From: Caminibacter mediatlanticus TB-2
Lineage (GTDB): Bacteria; Campylobacterota; Campylobacteria; Campylobacterales; Nautiliaceae
DNA: 64,000 nt
Direction: 5' to 3'
Assembly: GCF_005843985.1 (NCBI RefSeq)
Contig: NZ_CP040463.1
Location: 1,228,001 to 1,292,000 of the forward strand
The notes under the pieces are model-generated. The model ran no database searches, was not told the DNA's origin, and saw nothing but the letters and a program-made list of their open reading frames with translations. This document shows, piece after piece, positions 56,332-64,000 of the stretch. Every line of letters starts with the position of its first letter. Position 1 is the first letter of the stretch. A program made the position numbers and the translations under genes.

Positions 56332-57408
56332 TTATCTATCTGTACAAGATACACATGGGTCTATACTATTTAAAATCAAAACAACATCACTTGCTCTATT
56401 ACCTTTTATCATCTCCTCTAATGCTTGAAAATTCATATAAGTAGGAACTCTCCATCTCATTCTTTTTGGTTTTTGACCTCCATCAGTTTTAACATAATAA
56501 ATTAACTCTCCTCTTGGAGCCTCAGTCCTAACAGTTGCTTCACCTGCTGGAATATGAGGTCTTTTTTCTAAATGAATAGGACCAGATGGTAAATTATTAA
56601 TTGCATTTTTTAAAATCTTAATTGCATTTTTTATATCATACCATCTAACTTTCATTCTTGAATAGACATCTCCATCGCTTTCTAAATCAACTCTAACTTC
56701 TAACTCATCATACGCTGCATATGGAGCTTTAACTCTTACATCATTATTAATTCCACTTCCCCTTGCCACAGGACCACTAACTCCAAATTCAAGTGCTTGT
56801 TGTTTAGTTAAAACACCAATACCTTTTGTTTTTTTAATTTTTTCACTATTACAAAATCTCTCAAATAATTTATCAACTAATGGTTCTATTTTTTCTAAAC
56901 TATTTAAAATAAATTCACTCTTTTGTTTATCTAAATTATACTTAACCCCACCAATTGTAACGGCACTTAAATCCATTCTATTACCCCAAATTGTCTCTTT
57001 TAAATCTTGCATAATCTCTCTTGTATCCATTGTATCTCTCATTAACTCATAATCATGAACTAAATGTGCAAGCATTGAGAGATTAAACATATTTGAAGCA
57101 ATTCTTTTAACCTCATCTGCAATTACTCTTAAATAATCTGCCCTTTTACTAACTTCAATTTCAGCAATTTTTTCTAATGCTAAACAGTAAGAAAAAGGAT
57201 GGTTATTACTACATAAAGCACAAAGTCTCTCAGTTAAAATTAAATTTTGAAAAAAGTTTTTTTGCATAGTCAATGCTTCAAGTCCTCTATGGACAAACCC
57301 ATTAACAATTTCAACATCCCTTACAATTTCATTATCATCTACATCTAATTTAAAATAAATTGGCTCTTCAAGAGATGCTAAAAAAGGTCCTATATTAATC
57401 TTTTTCAT
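56332..57408 (-). CDS. [NiFe]-hydrogenase large subunit, group 4 (CooH/EchE type)
   Basis: The 358-residue catalytic subunit. Two CxxC pairs hold the NiFe site: ERLCALCSNNH (C63, C66) and DPCVSCTDR (C352, C355). Both are complete, so this is a hydrogenase and not a NuoD-like homologue. The protein ends at CVSCTDR with no C-terminal peptide, so no processing protease would be needed, as reported for CooH and EchE. It overlaps the NuoC-like gene by 14 bp. Direction (H2 uptake or release) cannot be told from sequence. Confidence 0.93.
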   Translation of the reverse strand: MKKINIGPFLASLEEPIYFKLDVDDNEIVRDVEIVNGFVHRGLEALTMQKNFFQNLILTERLCALCSNNHPFSYCLALEKIAEIEVSKRADYLRVIADEVKRIASNMFNLSMLAHLVHDYELMRDTMDTREIMQDLKETIWGNRMDLSAVTIGGVKYNLDKQKSEFILNSLEKIEPLVDKLFERFCNSEKIKKTKGIGVLTKQQALEFGVSGPVARGSGINNDVRVKAPYAAYDELEVRVDLESDGDVYSRMKVRWYDIKNAIKILKNAINNLPSGPIHLEKRPHIPAGEATVRTEAPRGELIYYVKTDGGQKPKRMRWRVPTYMNFQALEEMIKGNRASDVVLILNSIDPCVSCTDR

Positions 57409-57865
57409 TATTTTCCTTTTGGATTTTATGCCACATTTTTGAGGTTAAATTACCACTCATAGCTTTTGAGAGTGGAATGAACCTTGCTAAAACCTCTTCA
57501 TCAATAGAATCATCTAAAAATAGCCTTTTTGGGTTTGGATGATTAATAGGCTCAATCCCATACATTTCTTTAAATTCTCTCTCAGCCCAAGAAGCAGATT
57601 TTAAAATGGGAGTTATAGAATCAACTCTTTTGTCTTCAATATCAACTTCAATATTTATTAAAACACCATCAACATCAAAATGATATACAAGTCTTGGTAT
57701 TTCTTCTTTATAAGCAGTAATAATTACACATCTACCATTTAAATTTTTTATAGTTTTAGCAACATCTAAAATTTTATACTTATCAATTTTTGCCCAATAT
57801 TCAATATTTCCTTTTTTATCTTTAACTTCTCTTAATTCAAAATCAAATGCTTCTTTTATAGACAT
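57395..57865 (-). CDS. NuoC-like hydrogenase subunit (CooU/EchD type)
   Basis: A 156-residue subunit related to the 30-kDa subunit of complex I. It has ITPILKSASWAEREFKEMYGIEPINHPNPKRLFLDD (about 96-131), the signature of NuoC/CooU proteins. It holds no cofactor and helps dock the large and small subunits. It overlaps the ferredoxin gene by 10 bp and the large-subunit gene by 14 bp, keeping the Coo gene order X-U-H. Confidence 0.9.
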   Translation of the reverse strand: MSIKEAFDFELREVKDKKGNIEYWAKIDKYKILDVAKTIKNLNGRCVIITAYKEEIPRLVYHFDVDGVLINIEVDIEDKRVDSITPILKSASWAEREFKEMYGIEPINHPNPKRLFLDDSIDEEVLARFIPLSKAMSGNLTSKMWHKIQKENNEKD

Positions 57866-58278
57866 AAATGCAACCTTTCAAATGCAACTTTTTTCCTACA
57901 TTCAGGACAAAAATTTGCTAATTCTTCTATGTTATCACTTATGTGAGGATAAGATTTTTTAAGTAAAGAAATAGAAGGTTTTACAAATTTTTCTCCACAC
58001 ATTTTGCACTCTATTTTTTTGATAATAGCTTTTGTAATGAATTTGTATTTATCTTCTTGTAAATTAACTGTGTGATAATCATTTGTAAGTTTTATAGCCC
58101 CTGTTGGACAAAAAAATTCACAATTTGCACAAAAACAGCAAGTGTTATACCAAGTTGTATGGATAAAGCTACTCTCATCCTCTGTAATATGAATAGCCCC
58201 TGATGGACAAACTTCCTCACAAGTTGCACAAGCAGTACATAAATTAGCATCTACTTTTAACTTACCTCTAAATCTCAT
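57856..58278 (-). CDS. Two-cluster ferredoxin hydrogenase subunit (CooX/EchF type)
   Basis: A 140-residue NuoI-like ferredoxin. Two [4Fe-4S] motifs are visible: CTACATCEEVCPSGA (about 15-29) and CCFCANCEFFCPTGA (about 47-61). The C-terminal half also carries four cysteines in two CxxC pairs (CKMCGEKF and CPECRKK), possibly a zinc site, which is more than a plain EchF has. It overlaps the small-subunit gene by 11 or so bases. Confidence 0.88.
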   Translation of the reverse strand: MRFRGKLKVDANLCTACATCEEVCPSGAIHITEDESSFIHTTWYNTCCFCANCEFFCPTGAIKLTNDYHTVNLQEDKYKFITKAIIKKIECKMCGEKFVKPSISLLKKSYPHISDNIEELANFCPECRKKVAFERLHLCL

Positions 58279-58684
58279 TATTTTTCCTTTTTAATATCTC
58301 GATTGCTGTTTTTACTCCTTCAAGAATTGCTTGTGGTCTTGGAGGACATCCAGCAACATTAACATCCACATTTACATAACTATCCACGGGCCCTAATATA
58401 GGATAAGAGTCTCTAAAAATTCCACAAGTAACACTACATGTCCCAAGTGAAATTACAACATAAGGTTTTTTATGATTTTTAATTACTTCTTTTAAAAAAG
58501 GAAGACTTCTCGCAGTAACAGGTCCTGTTATCATAAAAATATCAGCATCTTCACTTGTTTCTATATATTCACAACCAAGTTTTTGTAAATCAAACCTACT
58601 TGACATAACAGATGCTGCAATTTCAACATCGCATCCATTACAACTACCAGTATTGATTCTAAATATTTTAGGATTACTACTCAT
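58268..58684 (-). CDS. [NiFe]-hydrogenase small subunit (CooL/EchC type, NuoB-like)
   Basis: A 138-residue NuoB-like subunit carrying one [4Fe-4S] cluster near the NiFe site. The cluster cysteines are in NTGSCNGCDVE, GTCSVTCGIF and VAGCPPRPQAILEG. I place the start at ATG 58684, 5 nt after AAGGA; an ATG two codons earlier (58690) lies directly against the Shine-Dalgarno. This is the first gene of the operon. Typical coo and ech operons have two membrane-subunit genes ahead of this one; here the next gene upstream is proS. Confidence 0.92.
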   Translation of the reverse strand: MSSNPKIFRINTGSCNGCDVEIAASVMSSRFDLQKLGCEYIETSEDADIFMITGPVTARSLPFLKEVIKNHKKPYVVISLGTCSVTCGIFRDSYPILGPVDSYVNVDVNVAGCPPRPQAILEGVKTAIEILKRKNNEI

Positions 58685-58715
58685 CTCCATCCTTAAAATT
58701 AAACTAACAAGTAAT

Positions 58716-58797
58716 TTTATACCTTCTATAAAAAAATAAGTAACAATTCAGTAACAAAAAATAAGAGGAAAAAAAGTTTGTAGAATTAAGTAACAAC
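58716..58797 (-). promoter_or_regulatory. Hydrogenase operon promoter with tandem TTGTTAC repeats
   Basis: Reading the minus strand, TTGTTAC occurs at 58797-58791 (with T-T-G-T-T-A-C-T), at 58757-58751 and at 58746-58740. The last two form a direct repeat with 4-bp spacer, an 11-bp period. TATAAA (58721-58716) follows as a possible -10, so the inner repeat lies at the -35 region. Such 7-4-7 direct repeats are typical of OmpR/PhoB-type response regulators. The regulator is unknown. Confidence 0.5.
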
Positions 58798-58816
58798 AAA
58801 AGATTAAAGGAGTATT

Positions 58817-60541
58817 TTAGTCTTTTTTTAATTTTTCTTTTAAAAAATCAAAAACTTCATTACTCTTAACTTCTATTTTTTCATCACTTCTTCTATCTCT
58901 AATTTCTACTATTCCATCTTTTAATTTTTTACCAACAATTACTGCATATGGAAATCCAAGAAGTTCAAAATCATTAATTTTAACTCCAAATCTCTCTTTT
59001 CTATCATCAAGTAATACTTTTATATTTTCATTTTTTAATTTTTCATATAAATTTTCAGCAAATTTAACTTGGTTTTCTTTTTTAACATCTCCAATAATTA
59101 TATCCACAACAAATGGAGCTATCTCTTTTGGCCAAATAATACCTTTATCATCATGATTTTGCTCAATAGCAGCAGCAATTAATCTACTAACACCAATACC
59201 ATAACATCCCATAATAAATGGCTTAGCTTTTCCATTTTCATCAAGAAAAGTTGCATTCATAGGTTTAGAATAAACATCTCCAAGTTTAAAAATATGTCCT
59301 ACTTCTATTCCTTTTGTAATTTTAAGTGGCTTTCCACATTTAGGACACAAATCTCCTTCTTTTACAGCTGCAATATCTCTATAAATTGTTAAATTTCCAA
59401 GTAAATTTGCATCAAGAAGTCCAGCTCCTTTTATATGATAATCTTTTTTATTAGCTCCACATACAAGCTCCTCAGCCATTCTTAAATCATCATCAATAAC
59501 ATACTTAATATTACTTGGTATTCCAAATGGTCCTATAAATCCTGGCACAAGCCCAGCTTTTTTTATTTCTTCTTCACTTGCATCAGCTAAATCAATTGCC
59601 CCTATTGCATTTTTTGCTTTTGTCTCTTCTAATGTATCAGTTCCTCTAACAAAAAATACAACTATCTCTTCTTTATCATCAAAAATAGCTTTTTTAACAA
59701 CAGCTTTTATACTAAAAAATGGGTCAATTCCTAAAAATTCGCAAACTTCTTCAATTGTTTTTTTATTAGGAGTATAAACTTCTTCTATTGTTTCAGTCTT
59801 AATTGGATTTTCTTTTTTAATAGTTTTTCTTTTTGCTACTTCAATATTAGCTGCATAATCACACTTACTGCATACTACAATATCATCTTCACCTGTATTT
59901 GCTAAAACCATAAACTCTTTACTTCCACTTCCACCAATAGCACCACTATCAGCCTCAACTACTCTAAAATCAAGCCCCATTTTAGAAAATATTTTTTTAT
60001 AAGTCTCTTCCATTAAATTAAATTCTCTATCTAAATCTTCTTCATCTTTATGAAATGAATAAGCATCTTTCATAATAAATTCACGACCTCTAAGCAGTCC
60101 AAATCTTGGTCTTGCTTCATCTCTAAATTTTAAATTTATTTGATAAAGATTTATTGGAAGTTGTTTATAACTTTTTACATAACTTCTAACTAAATCAACA
60201 ACACTTTCTTCATTAGTAGGAGATAATACAAATTTATTTCCTTTTCTATCTTCAATTCTTAAAAGTTCATCTCCATATTTTTTAGCCCTTCCTGTCTCTT
60301 CCCAAAGTTCATATGGAGTTATGAAACTAAGCATTACTTCTTGTGCTCCTGAATTATCCATCTCTTTTTTAATAATATCTCTTATGTTATCTAAAACTAT
60401 TTTTCCAAGAGGAGCAAAATCGTATATTCCAGCTGCTACTTGTTTTATATATCCACCTCTTATTAAATAGATATGACTTGGAGTTACTGCATCTTTTGGT
60501 GCTTCTTTTAGTGTATAACAAAATAATCTTGAAAATCTCAT
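58817..60541 (-). CDS. proS: Proline--tRNA ligase
   Basis: A 574-residue class II aminoacyl-tRNA synthetase of the bacterial type with an inserted editing domain (about 230-390). Motif 2 is in LKFRDEARPRFGLLRGREFIMKDAYSFH (about 136-163), motif 3 in MGCYGIGVSRLIAAAIEQ (about 442-459), followed by the anticodon-binding domain (VVDIIIGDVKKENQVKF). It overlaps the S4-domain gene as ATGA. Confidence 0.97.
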   Translation of the reverse strand: MRFSRLFCYTLKEAPKDAVTPSHIYLIRGGYIKQVAAGIYDFAPLGKIVLDNIRDIIKKEMDNSGAQEVMLSFITPYELWEETGRAKKYGDELLRIEDRKGNKFVLSPTNEESVVDLVRSYVKSYKQLPINLYQINLKFRDEARPRFGLLRGREFIMKDAYSFHKDEEDLDREFNLMEETYKKIFSKMGLDFRVVEADSGAIGGSGSKEFMVLANTGEDDIVVCSKCDYAANIEVAKRKTIKKENPIKTETIEEVYTPNKKTIEEVCEFLGIDPFFSIKAVVKKAIFDDKEEIVVFFVRGTDTLEETKAKNAIGAIDLADASEEEIKKAGLVPGFIGPFGIPSNIKYVIDDDLRMAEELVCGANKKDYHIKGAGLLDANLLGNLTIYRDIAAVKEGDLCPKCGKPLKITKGIEVGHIFKLGDVYSKPMNATFLDENGKAKPFIMGCYGIGVSRLIAAAIEQNHDDKGIIWPKEIAPFVVDIIIGDVKKENQVKFAENLYEKLKNENIKVLLDDRKERFGVKINDFELLGFPYAVIVGKKLKDGIVEIRDRRSDEKIEVKSNEVFDFLKEKLKKD

Positions 60542-60786
60542 TTTATCTCCTTAACATATTCATCTTTTTTTGATTTTGGAATAGTTTTACTCTCAGGAAG
60601 TTTTAATACTTTGTATTTTTTACTTCCATTTAAATATTTTATTTCTATTATATCATCAATTTTTATTTCTTTACTTTTTTTTGCTTTCTTTCCATTAACA
60701 AAAACAACTCCCTCATCTAACATTTCAGTAGCAATTGCTCTTCTTTTTACTATATTTACAGCATTTAAAAATTTATCAATTCTCAA
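60538..60786 (-). CDS. S4-domain RNA-binding protein
   Basis: An 82-residue protein consisting of one S4 domain (MRIDKFLNAVNIVKRRAIATEMLDEGVVFVNGKKAKKSKEI...) plus a charged tail. It resembles the Hsp15/RqcP family, which binds stalled 50S subunits or peptidyl-tRNA. It starts at TTG (60786) with AAAAAGG 6 nt upstream; the N-terminal MRIDKFL is the usual one. It is coupled to proS by a 4-bp overlap. The exact role is unproven. Confidence 0.85.
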   Translation of the reverse strand: MRIDKFLNAVNIVKRRAIATEMLDEGVVFVNGKKAKKSKEIKIDDIIEIKYLNGSKKYKVLKLPESKTIPKSKKDEYVKEIK

Positions 60787-60805
60787 TGTAAGCCTTTTTA
60801 TTGGA

Positions 60806-60811
60806 ATTATA
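60806..60811 (-). promoter_or_regulatory. -10 box for the S4-proS operon
   Basis: The minus strand reads TATAAT, 19 bp before the TTG start at 60786. It stands back-to-back with the CRISPR promoter on the other strand. Confidence 0.45.
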
Positions 60812-60851
60812 TTAAAAAATTTTTATAAATAATTTTTCCAACCTCATTTTC

Positions 60852-60880
60852 TTGATTTTTTTTCAAAACCTCGGTATAAT
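60852..60880 (+). promoter_or_regulatory. CRISPR leader promoter
   Basis: TTGATT (60852-60857) and TATAAT (60875-60880) are 17 bp apart, a near-ideal sigma-70 promoter on the plus strand pointing into the repeat array. Transcription would begin near 60887, about 98 bp before the first repeat. Confidence 0.65.
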
Positions 60881-60984
60881 GGCAAAAATAAAGTGATTTT
60901 TGAAAATTTATTGTTTTTTTCAAAATGATTGGAAAATCCCTAAAATTAGGACAACAACCTTTTAAAAAGCCCGAAATCTCATGC
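60881..60984 (+). promoter_or_regulatory. CRISPR leader
   Basis: An AT-rich non-coding stretch between the promoter and the first repeat. It contains a perfect 9-bp inverted repeat, TTTTGAAAA (60898-60906) and TTTTCAAAA (60917-60925), with a 10-nt loop, which may be a leader motif for spacer integration. No ORF is seen. Confidence 0.5.
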
Positions 60985-61482
60985 CCTTAACCGATACACG
61001 TAGTGTTTGGAAACTTTTTAAACCATTTATCTAATAAACCAAGAGCATTGAATATCCTTAACCGATACACGTAGTGTTTGGAAACTAAATAACAAAAATT
61101 ATGAATATTAATATTAAAACCTTAACCGATACACGTAGTGTTTGGAAACTCTATGTATTCAGGAGGAGTATATGTCCACTCCCACCCCTTAACCGATACA
61201 CGTAGTGTTTGGAAACTTGTGGGTAAAAACTAATGTACTGACTGTCCAATCTCCTTAACCGATACACGTAGTGTTTGGAAACATTTTAAAATGGATGATG
61301 AGTAATGTAGCAATAAAAAACCTTAACCGATACACGTAGTGTTTGGAAACATTTTAAAATGGATGATGAGTAATGTAGCAATAAAAAACCTTAACCGATA
61401 CACGTAGTGTTTGGAAACAAAAGGACTCTATGATTTAGTTTTAGAAAACAAACCTTAACCGATACACGTAGTGTTTGGAAAC
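60985..61482 (+). CRISPR. CRISPR array, 8 repeats and 7 spacers
   Basis: Eight identical 30-bp repeats begin at 60985, 61056, 61120, 61187, 61253, 61321, 61389 and 61453. Each begins CCTTAACCGATACACG and ends TTTGGAAAC. Spacers are 41, 34, 37, 36, 38, 38 and 34 bp. The repeat carries an internal ACAC-GTA-GTGT pairing and ends in GAAAC, the 3' form usual for class 1 (type I/III) handles. The promoter, leader and GAAAC end agree on plus-strand transcription. No cas gene is within the window, so the type cannot be fixed. Spacers 5 and 6 are identical. Confidence 0.97.
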
Positions 61483-61590
61483 TCTTTTGTTTTTACTTAA
61501 TAAAATTAATCAATAAAAAGTACCTGTAATAATTATTTTCTCAATATTAACAAACTACTAAATATCTAAAAAAGATTCCATAAAAAATAG

Positions 61591-61596
61591 TATAAT
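61591..61596 (+). promoter_or_regulatory. -10 box for argG
   Basis: AGTATAAT, an extended -10 form, 19 bp before the ATG at 61616, with AAAAAAGGA as Shine-Dalgarno. The 108 bp between the last CRISPR repeat and this box show nothing else. Confidence 0.5.
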
Positions 61597-61615
61597 TTCA
61601 TAAAAAAGGATCTTT

Positions 61616-62818
61616 ATGAAAGTTGTATTAGCTTATAGTGGTGGACTTGATACAAGTGTTATTTTAAAATGGCTTCAAGATAAATATAATGCAGAAGTAG
61701 TAACATTTACTGCTGATATAGGTCAAGGTGAAGAAGTAGAAGAAGCAAGAGAAAAAGCACTAAAACTTGGAGTAAAGCCAGAAAATATTTTTATTGAAGA
61801 TTTAAGAGAAGAGTTTGTTAGAGATTATGTTTTTCCTATGTTTAGAGCAAATGCAATTTATGAAGGAGAATATCTACTTGGGACAAGTATTGCAAGACCA
61901 TTAATTGCAAAAAGACAAATAGAAATAGCAAAACAAGTTGGAGCTGAGGCAGTAGCCCATGGTGCAACAGGAAAAGGGAATGACCAAGTAAGATTTGAAC
62001 TTACTTATTATGCCCTAAAACCAGATATTAAAGTTATCGCTCCTTGGAGAGAGTGGGATTTAAATAGCCGAGAAAAATTACTTGCTTATGCCCAAAAACA
62101 TGGAATTCCAATTCAAAAACATGGAAAAAAATCTCCTTACTCAATGGATGCTAATTTGCTTCATATCTCATATGAAGGAGGCATTTTAGAAGATCCTTGG
62201 GCAGAGCCAGAAGAAGATATGTGGAGATGGACAGTTTCTCCTGAAAAAGCACCAAATACACCAGAATATATTGAAATAGAATTTAAAAATGGAGATGCAA
62301 TCGCTATTAATGGCAAAAAAATGACACCTGCTCAAATTCTTGAAACACTTAATGAATATGGTAAAAAACATGGAATTGGAAGAGTTGATATTGTTGAGAA
62401 TAGATTTGTTGGAATGAAAAGTAGAGGATGTTATGAAACACCAGGAGGAACAATACTTCTAAAAGCTCATAGAGCAATTGAGAGCATTACACTTGATAGA
62501 GGAGAAGCTCATTTAAAAGATGAAATAATGCCAAAATATGCTGAGCTAATTTATAATGGATTTTGGTTTGCACCTGAGAGAGTTGCACTTCAAGAGCTTA
62601 TAAATAAAACTCAAAAAAATGTGGAAGGGACAGTTAGACTTAAATTATATAAAGGTAATGTAAGTGTTGTTGGAAGAAAATCTCCAAAATCACTATTTAG
62701 TCCTGAGTTTGCTACATTTGAAGAAGATAGCGTTTATAATCAAAAAGATGCAGAAGGATTTATTAAACTTAATGCTCTAAGATTTATTATTGAAGGATAT
62801 ATAGGAAATAAAAAATGA
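61616..62818 (+). CDS. argG: Argininosuccinate synthase
   Basis: ArgG joins citrulline and aspartate with ATP in arginine synthesis. The 400-residue protein has the ATP PP-loop [16 protein letters not shown] (about 4-19), [30 protein letters not shown] (about 117-135), [20 protein letters not shown] and the tetramer tail. It overlaps the next membrane-protein gene as ATGA. Confidence 0.97.
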   Translation: MKVVLAYSGGLDTSVILKWLQDKYNAEVVTFTADIGQGEEVEEAREKALKLGVKPENIFIEDLREEFVRDYVFPMFRANAIYEGEYLLGTSIARPLIAKRQIEIAKQVGAEAVAHGATGKGNDQVRFELTYYALKPDIKVIAPWREWDLNSREKLLAYAQKHGIPIQKHGKKSPYSMDANLLHISYEGGILEDPWAEPEEDMWRWTVSPEKAPNTPEYIEIEFKNGDAIAINGKKMTPAQILETLNEYGKKHGIGRVDIVENRFVGMKSRGCYETPGGTILLKAHRAIESITLDRGEAHLKDEIMPKYAELIYNGFWFAPERVALQELINKTQKNVEGTVRLKLYKGNVSVVGRKSPKSLFSPEFATFEEDSVYNQKDAEGFIKLNALRFIIEGYIGNKK

Positions 62819-64000
62819 TAGAAAACATAATTGCAATAATTTCAACCTTATTTTTTAGTATTATTCTTTTTCATGATAAAATAGATAATTCTCCTTTGTG
62901 GAGAGCTACTGCTATTCCTCTTGCTTCAATTATTGGAAGCGGATTTTTAGTAGTGGCTCCACTTTTATATTTTGAAGTTGGAAGTTATTCTCCTTTTGCT
63001 ATGGCTTTTTTAGTTATTTTAGCTTATATGATTGGAAGTGCGATAAGATATAATATTTTAGAAGTCGAAGATAGATTAAAAAATAACTCCTTAAATAAAA
63101 TTTCTCTTACTTTTGAAAGACTCTCAGATATTGCTCTTGCATTTGCATATGTAGTAAGTGTTACATATTATTTATCACTTTTTGGTGATTTTTCACTAAG
63201 AGGTATTCATATTGTAAATGAAACACTATCTAAAATAATAGCCACTTCTTTAATTATTTTTATTGCTTTTTATGGAGCACATAGGAAATTTAATTTCTTA
63301 GCAAAATTTGAGAGTTTAAAACTTGCAATAATTTTAGGATTTTTAGTAACTTTAATCTTTGGAAATATAAAAGCTTATTATGAAGGCATATGGCATTTAC
63401 CTGAATATAAAAACTTTTCAACTCATTCATTAATGGTAGTCCTTGGAATGTTAATTGTAGTTCAAGGATTTGAAACAAGTAGATATTTAGGAGATAAGTT
63501 TGATAAAGTCCTTAGAGTAAAATCAATGAAACTTGCTCAAATTATTTCAGGAAGTATTTATATTACTTATATCTTTTTAATGCTTTATTTTTTTGCCAAA
63601 TATCCTTTGCCAAAACAAGGTCTTGATAGTGCAATAATAACATTTTCTAAACATATAGCAACTATTTTGCCACTACTTCTTTTAAGTTTATCTTTAATTG
63701 CTCAATTTGATGCAGCAGTGGCTGATGCACAAGGTGGAAATGGATTATTTAAAGAACTTATTGAAAAATATATACCAAAATTTAAATTTAAAGATATTGG
63801 ATATATAATAATTGCAACTTTTGGATTATTTATAATATGGACTTCAAATATTTATGAAATAATAACTTATGCTTCAAAAGCTTTTGCAATTTATTATTTT
63901 TTACAAACTATGGTAGCAAGTTTTACTGCTTTAAAACATAATAAAGATTATCTTAAATTTATCTATTTTTCATTTGTTGGAAGTATTGCTTTAAGTGTTG
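62815..64000 (+). CDS. Multi-spanning membrane protein, APC-like (C-terminus beyond window)
   Basis: The frame starts at ATG 62815 inside the argG stop (ATGA) and runs off the right edge, about 395 codons visible. It reads as ten or more transmembrane helices. An early [19 protein letters not shown] segment recalls the GSG motif in helix 1 of APC-superfamily amino-acid transporters, and helix breaks ([29 protein letters not shown]) suggest a transporter. The substrate is unknown; coupling to argG hints at an amino acid. Confidence 0.7.
   Translation, partial: MIENIIAIISTLFFSIILFHDKIDNSPLWRATAIPLASIIGSGFLVVAPLLYFEVGSYSPFAMAFLVILAYMIGSAIRYNILEVEDRLKNNSLNKISLTFERLSDIALAFAYVVSVTYYLSLFGDFSLRGIHIVNETLSKIIATSLIIFIAFYGAHRKFNFLAKFESLKLAIILGFLVTLIFGNIKAYYEGIWHLPEYKNFSTHSLMVVLGMLIVVQGFETSRYLGDKFDKVLRVKSMKLAQIISGSIYITYIFLMLYFFAKYPLPKQGLDSAIITFSKHIATILPLLLLSLSLIAQFDAAVADAQGGNGLFKELIEKYIPKFKFKDIGYIIIATFGLFIIWTSNIYEIITYASKAFAIYYFLQTMVASFTALKHNKDYLKFIYFSFVGSIALSV

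Noticed and set aside
56332-58690. The four hydrogenase genes as a fragment of complex I (nuoBCDI)
   Set aside because: The large subunit has both complete CxxC pairs of the NiFe site, which NuoD lacks, and hypA follows.
58691-58816. A small RNA or tRNA between proS and the hydrogenase genes
   Set aside because: No cloverleaf or stable hairpin is seen; the repeats fit a promoter-operator region better.
60947-60958. CCTAAAATTAGG in the CRISPR leader as a regulator palindrome
   Set aside because: Only five bases pair on each side with a two-base centre; too weak and common in AT-rich DNA.

Overview
The window reads as chromosome of a strongly AT-rich member of the Campylobacterota (Epsilonproteobacteria), most likely a thermophilic hydrogen-using lineage such as the Nautiliales. 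This is inferred from gene order shared with Helicobacter and Campylobacter (murC next to a succinyl-DAP aminotransferase; purD-RDD-lptD-phosphoribosyltransferase-pnp; fliW-proC-pseudopilin beside lon-bamD; a PgbA-like gene beside glcD), from the hydrogenase and fumarate reductase content, and from a CRISPR array. No rRNA, tRNA, insertion sequence or prophage was seen. Genes are tightly packed, with many 1-26 bp overlaps.

Layout. Positions 1-10869 (minus) hold a long run for cell wall, RNA decay, outer-membrane lipid transport and purine synthesis: murC, dapC-like, pnp, a phosphoribosyltransferase, a J-domain protein, an MCE protein, lptD, an RDD protein and purD. Positions 10914-13891 (plus) hold a degenerate dihydroorotase-like gene, the AmmeMemoRadiSam pair and a candidate 19-residue basic peptide. 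Positions 13897-18487 (minus) carry the rpmH-rnpA-yidD-yidC-jag-mnmE operon and a YqeY-like gene; 18530-22293 (minus) carry hpf, three pseudopilins, proC and fliW. Positions 22390-30736 (plus) are one operon-like run: valS, bamD, lon, flgA, ubiX, coaD, tmk, cysE. A NIT-domain chemoreceptor, aspC, a diguanylate cyclase, dedA, xthA, glcD and a PgbA-like gene follow. Positions 39138-48941 hold an unpaired fumarate-reductase-type flavoprotein, then a minus run proA-ppx-ilvB-ilvH-lpxD-nifS-nifU-yaaA.

The most distinctive part is 50069-58690 (minus), an operon-like run of 11 genes. It starts with a Coo/Ech-type group 4 [NiFe] hydrogenase module in the order CooL-X-U-H, but with no membrane (CooM/CooK or EchA/B) genes beside it. 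It continues with a CooF-like ferredoxin, hypA, a GltD-like NADPH oxidoreductase, a fumarate reductase/succinate dehydrogenase of the SdhABE type without a visible Tat signal, and fxsA. The layout suggests coupling of H2, ferredoxin, NADPH and fumarate in the cytoplasm, as would suit a reductive TCA cycle. Its promoter region carries tandem TTGTTAC repeats at 11-bp spacing.

The right end (58817-64000) has proS, an S4-domain protein, a CRISPR array of eight identical repeats with no cas genes in view and one duplicated spacer, then argG and an unfinished membrane protein. Three genes (a J-domain protein, rnpA and flgA) have no ATG, GTG or TTG where their conserved N-termini should begin; the reading frames are best explained by rare AUU-type starts.
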